Assembly (NCBI RefSeq): GCF_000379085.1
Contig: NZ_KB905378.1
Coordinates: forward strand, 467,075-531,074
Direction of reading: 5' to 3'
From: Halomicrobium katesii DSM 19301
GTDB lineage: Archaea > Halobacteriota > Halobacteria > Halobacteriales > Haloarculaceae
Length of the DNA stretch: 64,000 nt
Below the pieces are notes generated by a model. It was not told the DNA's origin. It saw only the letters and a list, made by a program, of their open reading frames with translations, and searched no databases. Below, one piece after another: positions 16,160-24,040 of the stretch. Every line of letters starts with the position of its first letter. The first letter of the stretch is position 1. The translations under genes and the position numbers were made by a program.

Positions 16160-16540
16160 TCAGCGAGATCGGAGAGCGAAGTACGCAATCACGACGAGAC
16201 CAACGACCGGAGCAACTAAATCGACCGCAAATCGCGCGAGATTTCCCGTCATATAGACGAACGCGAGGCCGAGGATCAACGTCACGACGAGCAGGCCGGC
16301 GAAACCCCAGGCGTACCTCGGTAGCTTATTGTCGTCACGACGGTCGATATCTGAACCGGTCAGCGCACCCAGGGCGGCGACGACGCCGGACATCCCCCAC
16401 AGCAGACCAATAGTCAGCTCCGGCACCCACGTAATCGCTGGTGAGTCTGCAATAGATTCGATCACCGGAAGGACCTGCATAAATAACATTGATCCTCCAA
16501 CGGCAAGGAACGCCACCGCTTTCTGGGTGTGCTCGTTCAT
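16160..16540 (-). CDS. Four-helix membrane protein, first of a duplicated pair
   Basis: 126 residues with four predicted membrane helices (about 8-30, 38-60, 75-95, 102-122). It starts MNEHTQKAVAFLAVGGSM. The paralogue at 17146 shares KAVAFL, WVPE.T.GLLW, SG.DID.RD..LP.Y.WG and an R-rich tail. No function is recognised. It is convergent with the ABC exporter, as the paralogue is with an ABC-exporter remnant, so both arose from one segmental duplication. Confidence 0.75.
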   Translation of the reverse strand: MNEHTQKAVAFLAVGGSMLFMQVLPVIESIADSPAITWVPELTIGLLWGMSGVVAALGALTGSDIDRRDDNKLPRYAWGFAGLLVVTLILGLAFVYMTGNLARFAVDLVAPVVGLVVIAYFALRSR

Positions 16541-16723
16541 CGTATTACAGGTGTTCTTGCCCAGAGAGAGAATAGTTCTGGGCGGTTGAGGGATGCCCGT
16601 CTGGTCGAACTGCTATTGTCGAGAGACATTTGTTGTATAAATGTATACTTGTTGAAGGATATAAAACCAGAGCGTTGTAAATGGGTACATATAGGATGTG
16701 GGAAGTGGCTACTATGTCCACCA

Positions 16724-16813
16724 GCGTCGATCAACGAACTCCCCAAAGAATTCGTCCGGCGCACGACCGAACGCTCCCCGCAGGTCAACGCCGAGGTCGT
16801 GGAGGACGACTGA
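16724..16813 (+). pseudogene. Remnant of an ABC-exporter C-terminus
   Basis: The frame encodes ELPKEFVRRTTERSPQVNAE and then VVEDD followed by TGA, against ELPEEFVRRATERRSQVDAE at the end of the exporter (15681-15768). DNA identity is high over about 90 bp. Nothing upstream of 16724 resembles the rest of the transporter. A family 1b MITE follows immediately, using the TGA as its flank. Confidence 0.8.
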
Positions 16814-16892
16814 TACGGTTTATTGTAGGTGCGTACCGGTGATCGTCTACCCCGTGGCGACGATCACCGGTACGCACCTACAATAATCCGTA
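16814..16892 (+). mobile_element. Family 1b MITE at the stop codon of the ABC remnant
   Basis: 79 bp, TACGGTTTATTGTAGG to CCTACAATAATCCGTA. The left flank is TGA 16811-16813 and the right is TAA 16893-16895. It is the only copy with unequal flanks, presumably after a mutation. Confidence 0.8.
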
Positions 16893-16969
16893 TAAAAGAG
16901 ACTGCTGAGCGACATTCTGTGCGAACACGCTGCACCAACCGAAACAGAAGGGTAGGCGGAAGTTTGCTA

Positions 16970-17132
16970 TAGTAGCCATTGAAAACCAATGCACACCCGA
17001 TCGCACGACGACAGTGCGATCGGTGTGTAAATCGTTTCATACGGACGGTTGTAGGCGTTTACCCAGTTGACCGCACGACGGCGTGCGGTCGATCTGGTAA
17101 AGACCTACAACTTTCCGTATCAATTGTTACTA
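16970..17132 (+). mobile_element. Family 2 MITE interrupted by a family 1a MITE
   Basis: The family 2 parts are 16970-17039 and 17123-17132, together 80 bp. TA flanks lie at 16968-16969 and 17133-17134; the empty site is GCTAGC. Inside the right arm a family 1a copy plus one TCA is inserted. Comparison with the intact copy at 19677-19756 gives the undamaged sequence GTTTCAATTGTT. Confidence 0.92.
17040..17119 (+). mobile_element. Family 1a MITE nested in a family 2 MITE
   Basis: 80 bp with TCA at 17037-17039 and 17120-17122. Because the host sequence is known from other copies, the 3-bp TCA duplication is proven here rather than assumed. Confidence 0.95.
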
Positions 17133-17145
17133 TAGCACCCGGCCG

Positions 17146-17520
17146 TCACCGATATCGGTGGGCGAAGTACGTGATCAGAGCACCGATCGGAGCAACTAAC
17201 TCAGCTCCGAATCGCAGGTAATCGTCCGTGAGATAGCCGAACCCGAGGCCGACGATGAAGATGGCGACGAACAGGCTAGCCCACCCCCAGACGTAACTTG
17301 GTAACTGATCACTGTCACGACCGTCAATACCCGAACCGCTCAGTTCACCCAGGGCACCGACGACACCTGTCGCTGCCCACAGCAGACCGAGAGTCACCTC
17401 CGGCACCCACGCGATAGCTGAGAGATGCGCGGCGGATTCGACCGTGGGAACGATCCGCAAAAATGACACTGATCCGCTAAGCCCAAGGAACGCCACCGCC
17501 TTGCTGGTGCGCTCGTTCAT
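17146..17520 (-). CDS. Four-helix membrane protein, second of a duplicated pair
   Basis: 124 residues, start MNERTSKAVAFLGLSGSV. It aligns end to end with the product of 16160-16540 (shared WVPE.TLGLLW, GIDGRD, LP.YVWG), with about half the positions equal. Four membrane helices. The frame is intact, so it may still function despite lying between mobile elements. The stop codon is 12 bases from the family 2 MITE. Function unknown. Confidence 0.72.
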   Translation of the reverse strand: MNERTSKAVAFLGLSGSVSFLRIVPTVESAAHLSAIAWVPEVTLGLLWAATGVVGALGELSGSGIDGRDSDQLPSYVWGWASLFVAIFIVGLGFGYLTDDYLRFGAELVAPIGALITYFAHRYR

Positions 17521-17719
17521 TATATTACGAACTCACTCATAGGAAATATAGATTTCCAGTGAGGATATAATTCCGCTGTCGATGTGATCCGTAACGACGA
17601 GGGAGTCGATCGCAGCGCTGTACTCGCCGTTCGGTGGCCGTGGCCGAGACGCCGATAGTCCGTAGCGTGCTCTTCCTGCTCGCCGTCCCGACGCAGTCAA
17701 TCGATGCGTCGCGGCGCTG

Positions 17720-19042
17720 TCAGTCGTCGTAGGGCCAGTCGCCGACGATCTGCATACCCTCCGCGAGATCCTGCTCTTCGAGTGCCGTCGCGATCTCGGC
17801 GGTGTCTCTCCGTGGTAGCGACCGCTCCTCGTCGGCCAGTTCGACCGCCAGTTCCGTCAGGAGCACGGCCTGCTCGCGAAGCGTCCTGGGTTCGAGCTTG
17901 TCCAGCGTGTCGGCGTGGGTGTGGCCCCATCCCCGTCCCTCGTCGTCGGTCTCGCTCATGACGTGAATGCCGGGGACGCCCCACTGGACGAAGGGCCAGT
18001 GGTCGCTGTGGGGGTTCATCGTCGGCGAGGTCGTGATCGGGTGGTCGAGCCGGTCGGCGACGGCCTCGGTGGCGTCGATCAGACCGTCGAAGCCGTGGGT
18101 GTAACACTGGAGCGTCCGGCCGCGGACGACGCCGTCGAGGTTCAGGACCGCCTTCACGTCTTCCAGGTCGGTCTCGTCGGCCAGCCGGCTCGATCCCACG
18201 AGCCCGACCTCCTCGGCACCGAAGGCGACGAACTCCACGCGCGTGTCCAGCTCGCCCTCGCGAGCGGCGAGTGCCTTCGCGACCTCGACGACCGTCGCCG
18301 TCCCCGCGCCGTTGTCCATCGCCCCCTCCGCGATGTCGTGGGCGTCGACGTGGCTGGTCACGAGGACCGCCTCGTCGGTGTCGGGGCCGAGTTCGGCGTG
18401 GACGTTCTGGCTCGTCGCGTCCGGCGTCGCACAGTCGACGCTGACGGTCGCCGTCTCGCCCTCGTAGCGGCGTGCGAGGCGCGCGCCGGTCTCGCGAGCG
18501 ACGCCGACGGCCGGTACGTCGCCGATCGGTTCCTCGGGCGTGCCGACGCTGCCGGTCGGCGGGAGCATCCCCTCGACGTGGTTGACGTAGACGAACGCTG
18601 CCGCCCCCGCCTCGACCGCGTGATAGTACTTCTCTCGGCGGTGGATGTAGCGGTCGTACCAGTCGGGCACGTCCGAGCGCGCGATCACCACCGCGTCCTC
18701 GCAGTCGACCTCGGCGAACTCCTCGGGCAGGCCGTGGCCGGCGTCGACCAGCCGACCGGTCACCGCACCGGCCGGCGAGCGCGGGAGCGCGATCACCGCC
18801 CGGTCGTCGCTGGCGACGGTCTCGCCGTCGGCCGTGATCGCACTCGCCTCGCGCTCCCAGCCCTGGATGTCGAACGTGGACAGCCCGGCGTCGCGGGCGT
18901 ACTCTGCGAGGGCATCCCGCGTCGCCTCGGCGGCCGCCCGTTCCCCTTCACTGCCGGCCATCCGGGTGCCCGTATCGACCAGTTCGGTGAGGTGTCTCCA
19001 GCCCGCGTCGCTCGTGAACGTCTCGCCGATCCACTCGGTCAT
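17720..19042 (-). CDS. M28-family zinc aminopeptidase with PA-like insert
   Basis: 440 residues, no signal peptide. The catalytic domain carries the M28 metal and catalytic residues in order: SHVDAHD (His, Asp), DNGAGT (bridging Asp), AEEVGLVGS (Glu base, Glu ligand), LNLDG (Asp) and HTHADTLD (His). A protease-associated segment about 95-190 (VDAGHGLPEEF, AFVYVNHVEG) sits before it. It probably removes N-terminal residues from peptides in the cytoplasm. It is a single gene, flanked by mobile elements but intact. Confidence 0.88.
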   Translation of the reverse strand: MTEWIGETFTSDAGWRHLTELVDTGTRMAGSEGERAAAEATRDALAEYARDAGLSTFDIQGWEREASAITADGETVASDDRAVIALPRSPAGAVTGRLVDAGHGLPEEFAEVDCEDAVVIARSDVPDWYDRYIHRREKYYHAVEAGAAAFVYVNHVEGMLPPTGSVGTPEEPIGDVPAVGVARETGARLARRYEGETATVSVDCATPDATSQNVHAELGPDTDEAVLVTSHVDAHDIAEGAMDNGAGTATVVEVAKALAAREGELDTRVEFVAFGAEEVGLVGSSRLADETDLEDVKAVLNLDGVVRGRTLQCYTHGFDGLIDATEAVADRLDHPITTSPTMNPHSDHWPFVQWGVPGIHVMSETDDEGRGWGHTHADTLDKLEPRTLREQAVLLTELAVELADEERSLPRRDTAEIATALEEQDLAEGMQIVGDWPYDD

Positions 19043-19610
19043 GTCCGTCTCTGGGTTCGGAAACGGTTTGAATCACGGGGTCCGATCCGTGGCGCGGAAA
19101 GATCACCTTTCTCACCTCGCGGTACCGGAAAGCGTCCGTTTCGTCCCGTACTGGGCATATAACTTACTCGCCGGCTTCGAACTGCTCGCTGTGATGACCG
19201 ACTGTAGAACCGCGGGCACCGAAATCGTCACCGAGTTCCGACGGCCCGGGAACAGGACAGTCGTTACGGCCTCGGACTTCGAGTCCTATAGTAACAATTG
19301 AAACGATGTACACACCGATCGCACTGTGGTCGTGCGATCGAGTGTGCATTGATTTTCAATGGCTACTATAGCGTGCGGTCGTCACTCCTCTTGCCGGTCA
19401 CCGTGACGAATCTTCGCCCACTCCGCTCGTGAAGACGCAGAAAACGGGTGGCGGGGACTGAGCGACATCCGAGACTTCGCGAGGGTCGGAAGACACGCAG
19501 TGTGTCCGGGGTTCGAACCGGAAAGAGCCGGTCGGCCTCACTACGTTCAGCCGCTGGGACTCTTAGAGTTCGCATCCCGCGCTGCCGCTTCGCTCACTGC
19601 GTTCGCTGCA
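19043..19610. other. Gene-poor stretch holding a family 2 MITE
   Basis: It contains the family 2 MITE at 19289-19368. No convincing gene is seen in the remainder. The open frames on either strand have atypical composition and end in the usual translation of a tRNA antisense strand. GGTTCGAACC near 19511 resembles a T-loop but no tRNA can be folded around it. Confidence 0.5.
19289..19368 (+). mobile_element. Family 2 MITE
   Basis: 80 bp, TAGTAACAATTGAAAC to CAATGGCTACTA, with TA at 19287-19288 and 19369-19370. The empty site is TCCTAGCG. Confidence 0.88.
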
Positions 19611-19765
19611 CGGGCGGCGGGGGATTCGAACCCCCGACCATCTGGTCCGGAACCAGGCGTTCTGTCCACTGAACTATAGTAGCCATTGAAAATCAATGCA
19701 CACCCAATCGCACGACAGCAGTGCGATCGGTGTGTAAATCGTTTCAATTGTTACTATAGCCGCCC
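19611..19765 (-). tRNA. tRNA-Arg (anticodon CCG) interrupted by a family 2 MITE
   Basis: On the minus strand the 5' acceptor half GGGCGGC (19765-19759) and TA are followed by the 80-bp element and a second TA. The rest of the tRNA is complete: D arm GTTC/GAAC, anticodon loop TTCCGGA (CCG), T arm GGGGG-TTCGAAT-CCCCC and 3' acceptor GCCGCCC plus G. Joining at one TA gives a normal 73-nt tRNA with TA at positions 8-9. The sequence next to the body in the interrupted gene cannot pair with the 3' acceptor. This is not the anticodon-loop site of archaeal tRNA introns, so the gene is probably inactive. Confidence 0.88.
19677..19756 (+). mobile_element. Family 2 MITE inside tRNA-Arg
   Basis: 80 bp, TAGTAGCCATTGAAA to TTTCAATTGTTACTA. 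TA at 19675-19676 and 19757-19758 restores AACTAGCC when reduced to one copy. Orientation is opposite to the copies at 12100 and 19289. Confidence 0.92.
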
Positions 19766-19829
19766 TCGGAGAAACGTTGCTCTCGACTCGGTTTGCATCG
19801 ATCGATCGCGGAGAACAGCACCGCCTCGG

Positions 19830-20411
19830 TCAGGGCTGTTCGCCGGTCTCGATCGTGAACTCGTCGGTCGGGTAGGCGACGCAGGTCAGGCAGTAGCCCT
19901 CGTCCATGTCGTCGTCGAACAGCGACTCGTTCTGGCTGTGTCGGATGTAGTCGGTGGCGGGGCCGTCCTGAATCTGGCCGCCACAGGAGACACACTGGCC
20001 CTGTCGGCATGCATAGGGCAGGTCCCACCCCTCGTCCTCGCCAGCGTCCAGGATGGTCTCGTTGTTCGCGACCTCGATCGTCTCGCCTTCCTTGGCGAAC
20101 TCGATCTCGTAGTACTCGACCTCGTCGTCGGCGATCTCGTCGGGGTCGAATCCGTCGTCTGCCTCCTCTGCGCCCTCTTCGAGCTCTGCGCCCTCTTCGC
20201 CCGCCGGGATCGCCGCTGCGCTGCCGCCACCGCCGATCGAGCGGTTGTACGGCTCTGGGAAGTCCGTCTCCGGCACCGTCGCCGCTCGTTTCTCGATCAC
20301 GTTCTGGGAGATATCCTCGCTCGGTTCCCAGCCCGTGCCCGAGCTGTAGTGGACCGCGACGACGACGATGGTGAGCACGGCCCCAGCGGCGACACTCACT
20401 GGTTCTACCAT
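19830..20411 (-). CDS. Membrane-tethered 2Fe-2S ferredoxin
   Basis: 193 residues. A hydrophobic N-terminal segment (about 6-20) is followed by an acidic linker to residue 95 and a plant-type ferredoxin domain with Cys135, Cys140, Cys143 (CRQGQCVSC) and Cys174 or Cys177 (YCLTC), spaced as in haloarchaeal [2Fe-2S] ferredoxins. It should carry electrons at the membrane. The partner reductase is unknown. The extra Cys in YCLTC and the N-terminal helix distinguish it from soluble haloarchaeal ferredoxins. The interrupted tRNA lies just downstream. Confidence 0.87.
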   Translation of the reverse strand: MVEPVSVAAGAVLTIVVVAVHYSSGTGWEPSEDISQNVIEKRAATVPETDFPEPYNRSIGGGGSAAAIPAGEEGAELEEGAEEADDGFDPDEIADDEVEYYEIEFAKEGETIEVANNETILDAGEDEGWDLPYACRQGQCVSCGGQIQDGPATDYIRHSQNESLFDDDMDEGYCLTCVAYPTDEFTIETGEQP

Positions 20412-20894
20412 GCGCGAAGCTTTGGAGCACTGGCTTATTTAGCTGTTGTTTTGGCTGGCCGCTGGTGCCCGTCTTCGGGACAACCACACGAGGTGAGAGG
20501 AGTTCGTACGACACTGAAGTGGCACGTCGGTCGATTCCCGACAGTAGCAAGCAGGCATAACGGCAAGGGAGACGTTAATCTGTTCAGCGGCGTCGCTGGC
20601 GTGGCGGCGCTGTCGCCCGCGTCGTTGCCGGCACTTGTGATTCCCTGAGCAGAGCTTCGGGCCCATTCGCTGATGGCCTTCCACAGACCGACGCAGCGGC
20701 TATTCATACTGCCGGCTGTAACTGTTTCAAGATATTCGCGACCACGGGGTCGCAATATTCTTTACAGACTTACAGCCGGCAGTATCAGCCCGCAGGGGCC
20801 CGCCACTACTAGTAACTTTTCTAATATTAGAGGGTAGAAAATGTTAGAAAGTGTTACCAAAAATATAATTAATAGACACGTCTGCGGAGACGCA
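20412..20894. other. Intergenic region with a family 1c MITE and AT-rich promoter
   Basis: No gene is seen from 20412 to 20706. The family 1c MITE lies at 20707-20784. From about 20810 the sequence becomes AT-rich (CTAATATTAGAGGG, AAAAATATAATTAATAG), which fits the promoter of the twin-arginine gene at 20895. Frames inside have no coding character. Confidence 0.5.
20707..20784 (+). mobile_element. Family 1c MITE
   Basis: 78 bp between TCA at 20704-20706 and 20785-20787, TACTGCCGGCTGTAACTG to CTTACAGCCGGCAGTA. The centre is slightly mutated (CGCAATATTC) compared with the copy at 15959. Confidence 0.88.
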
Positions 20895-21725
20895 ATGCGA
20901 GATAGACGGAATTTCATTCGAATGGCAGCAGGATCGATCGCAGCTCTGAGTACCGTCGGAACCGCTAGCGCCGCCCGGCGTACACACGGACTCTCCAAAC
21001 AGAAGGTCAATAAAGCGTTTCACCGGGGCATAATTCAGGACGGTGCTGCTGGTGCCCGGGCAAACCTGGAAGACCTCGGTATCGAGGATCCAACTGTCAA
21101 GTCGCACAACGACTTCAACGTACAGACCGATCCAGAGACGCTGACGGAGGAGGACGACGATGCAGGCCGCATCAGTCCTGAACACAAATACGGAGATCCG
21201 GAAAACACGGATTCCAAACTGTTCGTCAGTCAGCACAATGTCGACGGGAGTGACGACAAAGTGAGGGTTTCCGTCGGCATGGCCCTCCGTGACCCAACGA
21301 TGACACTGGGGCATGCATACTGGTGTGATGACGCAATCGGTGTCGGATACAACAGTTCCGACTGGGCTCCTGTGGGAAATCCCGTCGTCAGGGCAAGCAA
21401 GGACCACAGCGCACGGTTTACATCAGATGACGTCGCAGATGATGCCCTCGCCGGTACCGTGAAGATTCATAACCACGACAAGGGAGCCTTGAACCCAGAC
21501 CCGCTTCCGCGAGCCACAGCAACTCTTAGCGGCGTGTTCCGTCTGCGAGACGGTAAAGTACCGACGACTCTCTGGGGGTCCTACAATCACACCACCTCTG
21601 TCAGTCCCACGTCTGCAATTGAGAGCATTACTGGTGGAAAGGGAGGACTTTCCCTCCAAATTAGCCCCGAGGCCCAGAAAGTCTGGAGTATCGCAGACTC
21701 GGTCGACCCAAGGGAAGAACTCTGA
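20895..21725 (+). CDS. Secreted twin-arginine protein of unknown function
   Basis: 276 residues. MRDRRNFIRMAAGSIAALST is a clear Tat signal, with an AxA cleavage site near GTASAA. The mature part is hydrophilic, with one cysteine (HAYWCDD) and no known domain that I recognise. ATG 20895 gives the best signal peptide; an upstream ATG at 20841 would add 18 residues. Composition is clearly more AT-rich than its neighbours, suggesting recent transfer. A 60-residue membrane protein gene follows 54 bases later. The pairing echoes the halocin-like locus, but no Cys-rich domain is present. Confidence 0.7.
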   Translation: MRDRRNFIRMAAGSIAALSTVGTASAARRTHGLSKQKVNKAFHRGIIQDGAAGARANLEDLGIEDPTVKSHNDFNVQTDPETLTEEDDDAGRISPEHKYGDPENTDSKLFVSQHNVDGSDDKVRVSVGMALRDPTMTLGHAYWCDDAIGVGYNSSDWAPVGNPVVRASKDHSARFTSDDVADDALAGTVKIHNHDKGALNPDPLPRATATLSGVFRLRDGKVPTTLWGSYNHTTSVSPTSAIESITGGKGGLSLQISPEAQKVWSIADSVDPREEL

Positions 21726-21779
21726 TAACGTCTTGAATCGAATTAGTTACAACATCTCAGAACCACATATAAACTAACA

Positions 21780-21962
21780 ATGACGAAATCTGATGCGTCA
21801 CTACAGGCTCACCTTCGGGCAATCCGGACCGCCGTCGCTGGCGTTGCTCTAGCAATTTTAGTGGCCGGAGCGAATGATATCGGGTCACTCGGATTCTGGC
21901 TGCTTGTCGTCACCGTCCTCGTCATCGCGTACTCGTTCGTTCCGACGGTACTCAACAGCTGA
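21780..21962 (+). CDS. 60-residue two-helix membrane protein
   Basis: MTKSDASLQAHLRAIRTAVA starts a polar N-terminus. Two hydrophobic stretches follow (about 15-31 and 35-55). It lies 54 bases after the secreted twin-arginine gene on the same strand and shares its AT-rich character, so a two-gene operon is likely. No homology is recognised. Immunity, anchoring or export partner for the secreted protein are all possible. Confidence 0.6.
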   Translation: MTKSDASLQAHLRAIRTAVAGVALAILVAGANDIGSLGFWLLVVTVLVIAYSFVPTVLNS

Positions 21963-22180
21963 AACGGGTACCCCTCGGTGGGCTTGCGAGTCGGGAGCTC
22001 TTAAGCCCCCGACGCTACCAGCACCTCGCGTGAGGGGGAGCACTGCACCCCACTCCGACGGCCAGAGTCTCGACAATCTTGTGTGGCTCATCCTCTCGTG
22101 GTTGCCAGCTACTGTCAAAAAGCGGCTGAAACGCCGCTACAAGAAACAAAATTAAAATAGGAACTCTCGGGACCAACTGT

Positions 22181-22645
22181 ATGGGAATACGCGAGTCGTG
22201 GAACGAACTCGGAACCGGCGGCAAGATACTGGTCGGGCTGGCCGTCGGCGTCGTCCTCTTGGCCGTGTTGCTCGTGGTGTTGGTCGTTCTCGCGGCGGTG
22301 CTCGCGTCGTTCGTCCTCGGCGTCGGGGACGAGGCCGCCCAGACGACACCCACGGTGTCGTTCGACTTCGACTACGACGACTCGACAACGACGACGACGA
22401 TCCGTCACGAGATGGGCGATTCGATCCCGGCGAGCCAGCTCAGGGTCGTCGTCGGCGAGCGGCGCGTCGGTTGGGCCGACGGCGGCGGTGCCGTCAGCGG
22501 TGACGACGGCGAGGTGGTCGCCGGAGACTCGATCACCGTCGACACCCAGCCGGGCGACCGCATCAGCGTCGTCTACGACGGGCCGGACACGACTTCGACG
22601 CTGGCCGCCCACGAGATCCACGAGGTAACGGTCACGGCCTCGTAG
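22181..22645 (+). CDS. Type IV pilin-like protein (archaeal pilin N-terminal family)
   Basis: 154 residues. A hydrophobic segment about 14-45 (GGKILVGLAVGVVLLAVLL) is followed by VSFDFDYDD, TTTIRHEMGDSIPASQLRV, IRHEMGD and GDRISVVYDGP, the beta-rich module typical of archaeal type IV pilin-like DUF1628 proteins. A peptidase cleavage motif before the helix (GTGGK) is weak. It is probably a membrane- or surface-attached protein; whether it is a real pilin subunit is uncertain. Confidence 0.68.
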   Translation: MGIRESWNELGTGGKILVGLAVGVVLLAVLLVVLVVLAAVLASFVLGVGDEAAQTTPTVSFDFDYDDSTTTTTIRHEMGDSIPASQLRVVVGERRVGWADGGGAVSGDDGEVVAGDSITVDTQPGDRISVVYDGPDTTSTLAAHEIHEVTVTAS

Positions 22646-22684
22646 CTCACCGCCTCTCGGTACACGACTGCACTGTCCCGGTCT

Positions 22685-23599
22685 TTACTCCTCGCGGCGG
22701 GGCACGTCGTGACGACCGAACCCGTAGCGGAGCCGGTTGGCCAGCCGGCGGGCGAAGCGACCGGGGTCGTCGCCGTCGGTCGATCGCGACGAGAACCGCT
22801 CGGCCAGCGCCTGGTAGATCAGCGGCGTCGGCACCTCCTGTTCGAGGGCCTCCTGGACGGTCCAGGTGCCGGTCGAGCCGCCCTCGACGCGGTCGGCCAC
22901 GTCTCCGAGGTCGGTGCCCTCCTCGCGGAAGGCCTCCTCACAGAGTTCCAGTAGCCACGAGCGGATCACTGCGCCGTTGTTCCACGTGCGCGCGACCGAT
23001 TCGAGATCGAGGTCGAAGCGTCCCTCCGCGAGCAGCTCGAACCCTTCGCCGTAGGCCTGCATCAGGGCGTACTCGACGCCGTTGTGGACCATCTTCACGT
23101 AGTGGCCGCTGCCGGTCGGACCCATGCGGTCGTGGCCCGCCGGTCCGGTCGCGACCGCGTCGAACACCGGTACCAGTGCCTCGTAGGCCCACTCTGGACC
23201 GCCGACCATCAGCGAGAACCCTTCTTCGGCGCTGGCGGGGCCACCGGAGGTGCCACAGTCGACGTAGGCGGCGTCGGTGCGCTCGGCGCGCCGGAGCGTG
23301 TCGTGGAAGTTCGAGTTACCGCCGTCGACGATCACGTCGTCGGCGTCGACCAGTCCGTCGAGTTCGTCCAGCGCGGCGTCGATCGGGTCGCCGGCCGGGA
23401 CCATCAGCCAGATGCGCTTCTCCGCGCCGAGCTGGTCGGCCACGTCCGCGATCGAGTCGGCCGGCGTCGCGCCCGCCTCGGCCGCGTCGGCGACGGCCTC
23501 CTCGTCAATGTCGAACGCGACCACGTCGTGGCCGGCTGCGAGTGTCCTGTCGGCGACGATCCGTCCCATCCGTCCGAGTCCGATAACACCGAGTTCCAT
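22685..23599 (-). CDS. gnd: 6-phosphogluconate dehydrogenase (decarboxylating), short archaeal type
   Basis: 304 residues, the length of the short GntZ-like form. The NAD(P) loop is GVIGLGRMG (5-13). Substrate motifs are DGGNSNFHDT, CGTSGGPASAEEGFSLMVGG and KMVHNGVEYALMQAYGEG with the catalytic lysine in YVKMVHNG. It oxidises 6-phosphogluconate to ribulose 5-phosphate with CO2 release, the pentose route used by haloarchaea. Single gene. Confidence 0.92.
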   Translation of the reverse strand: MELGVIGLGRMGRIVADRTLAAGHDVVAFDIDEEAVADAAEAGATPADSIADVADQLGAEKRIWLMVPAGDPIDAALDELDGLVDADDVIVDGGNSNFHDTLRRAERTDAAYVDCGTSGGPASAEEGFSLMVGGPEWAYEALVPVFDAVATGPAGHDRMGPTGSGHYVKMVHNGVEYALMQAYGEGFELLAEGRFDLDLESVARTWNNGAVIRSWLLELCEEAFREEGTDLGDVADRVEGGSTGTWTVQEALEQEVPTPLIYQALAERFSSRSTDGDDPGRFARRLANRLRYGFGRHDVPRREE

Positions 23600-23759
23600 A
23601 CCGGTAGCTCTCGGGGGCTGTGTGGTATGGATTGCGGTTTTCGGCTCCCTCGAACTCGCGCTCGGACGGACGACAGCGGCTGTCGTCGCGTCACGATAGT
23701 CGCCAGCCGGAATGGCGACGGTCGCCCCAGACTGGCGGCCGACAGTGTGAGAACGGTGT

Positions 23760-23933
23760 TTACTCTTCGTCGCGCATCTCGTCGAGGCGGCCGATCAGCT
23801 CGTCCTGGTCGGCGTCGGACTCGAAGCTGACGTCGCCGTCGTGGTCGTTGTTGTGGACGTTGACGGCCTCGTCCTCGTCGATGTCGTTGTCCTGATCCTT
23901 CTGTTCGGACTCGTCGTAGCTACCAAATCCCAT
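23760..23933 (-). CDS. Small acidic protein (DUF5786-like)
   Basis: 57 residues from ATG 23933, MGFGSYDESEQKDQDNDID to LDEMRDEE. It is almost entirely polar and very acidic with no predicted hydrophobic core. Proteins with this MGFGSYDESEQ start are conserved in haloarchaea as far as I recall, but their role is unknown. The frame could start four codons earlier; the MGFG start is kept because it matches that recalled family. Confidence 0.7.
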   Translation of the reverse strand: MGFGSYDESEQKDQDNDIDEDEAVNVHNNDHDGDVSFESDADQDELIGRLDEMRDEE

Positions 23934-24040
23934 GTGTAGACCCACATCGGTCAGCTACAAAAGCATCGTGGCTTGCTTGCGGCACGGCAGAGAGTCACGC
24001 TCGCAGCCCTCGCCCTCGGCGCTCGGACGACTCTGTCCGA

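Noticed and set aside
19448-19672. 74-residue plus-strand frame ending near tRNA-Arg
   Set aside because: Its GGGGFEPPT end is the translation of the tRNA antisense strand, a usual artefact.
19677-19756. Archaeal tRNA intron
   Set aside because: The insert is at positions 8-9, not the anticodon loop, and is a copy of a mobile family with TA duplication.
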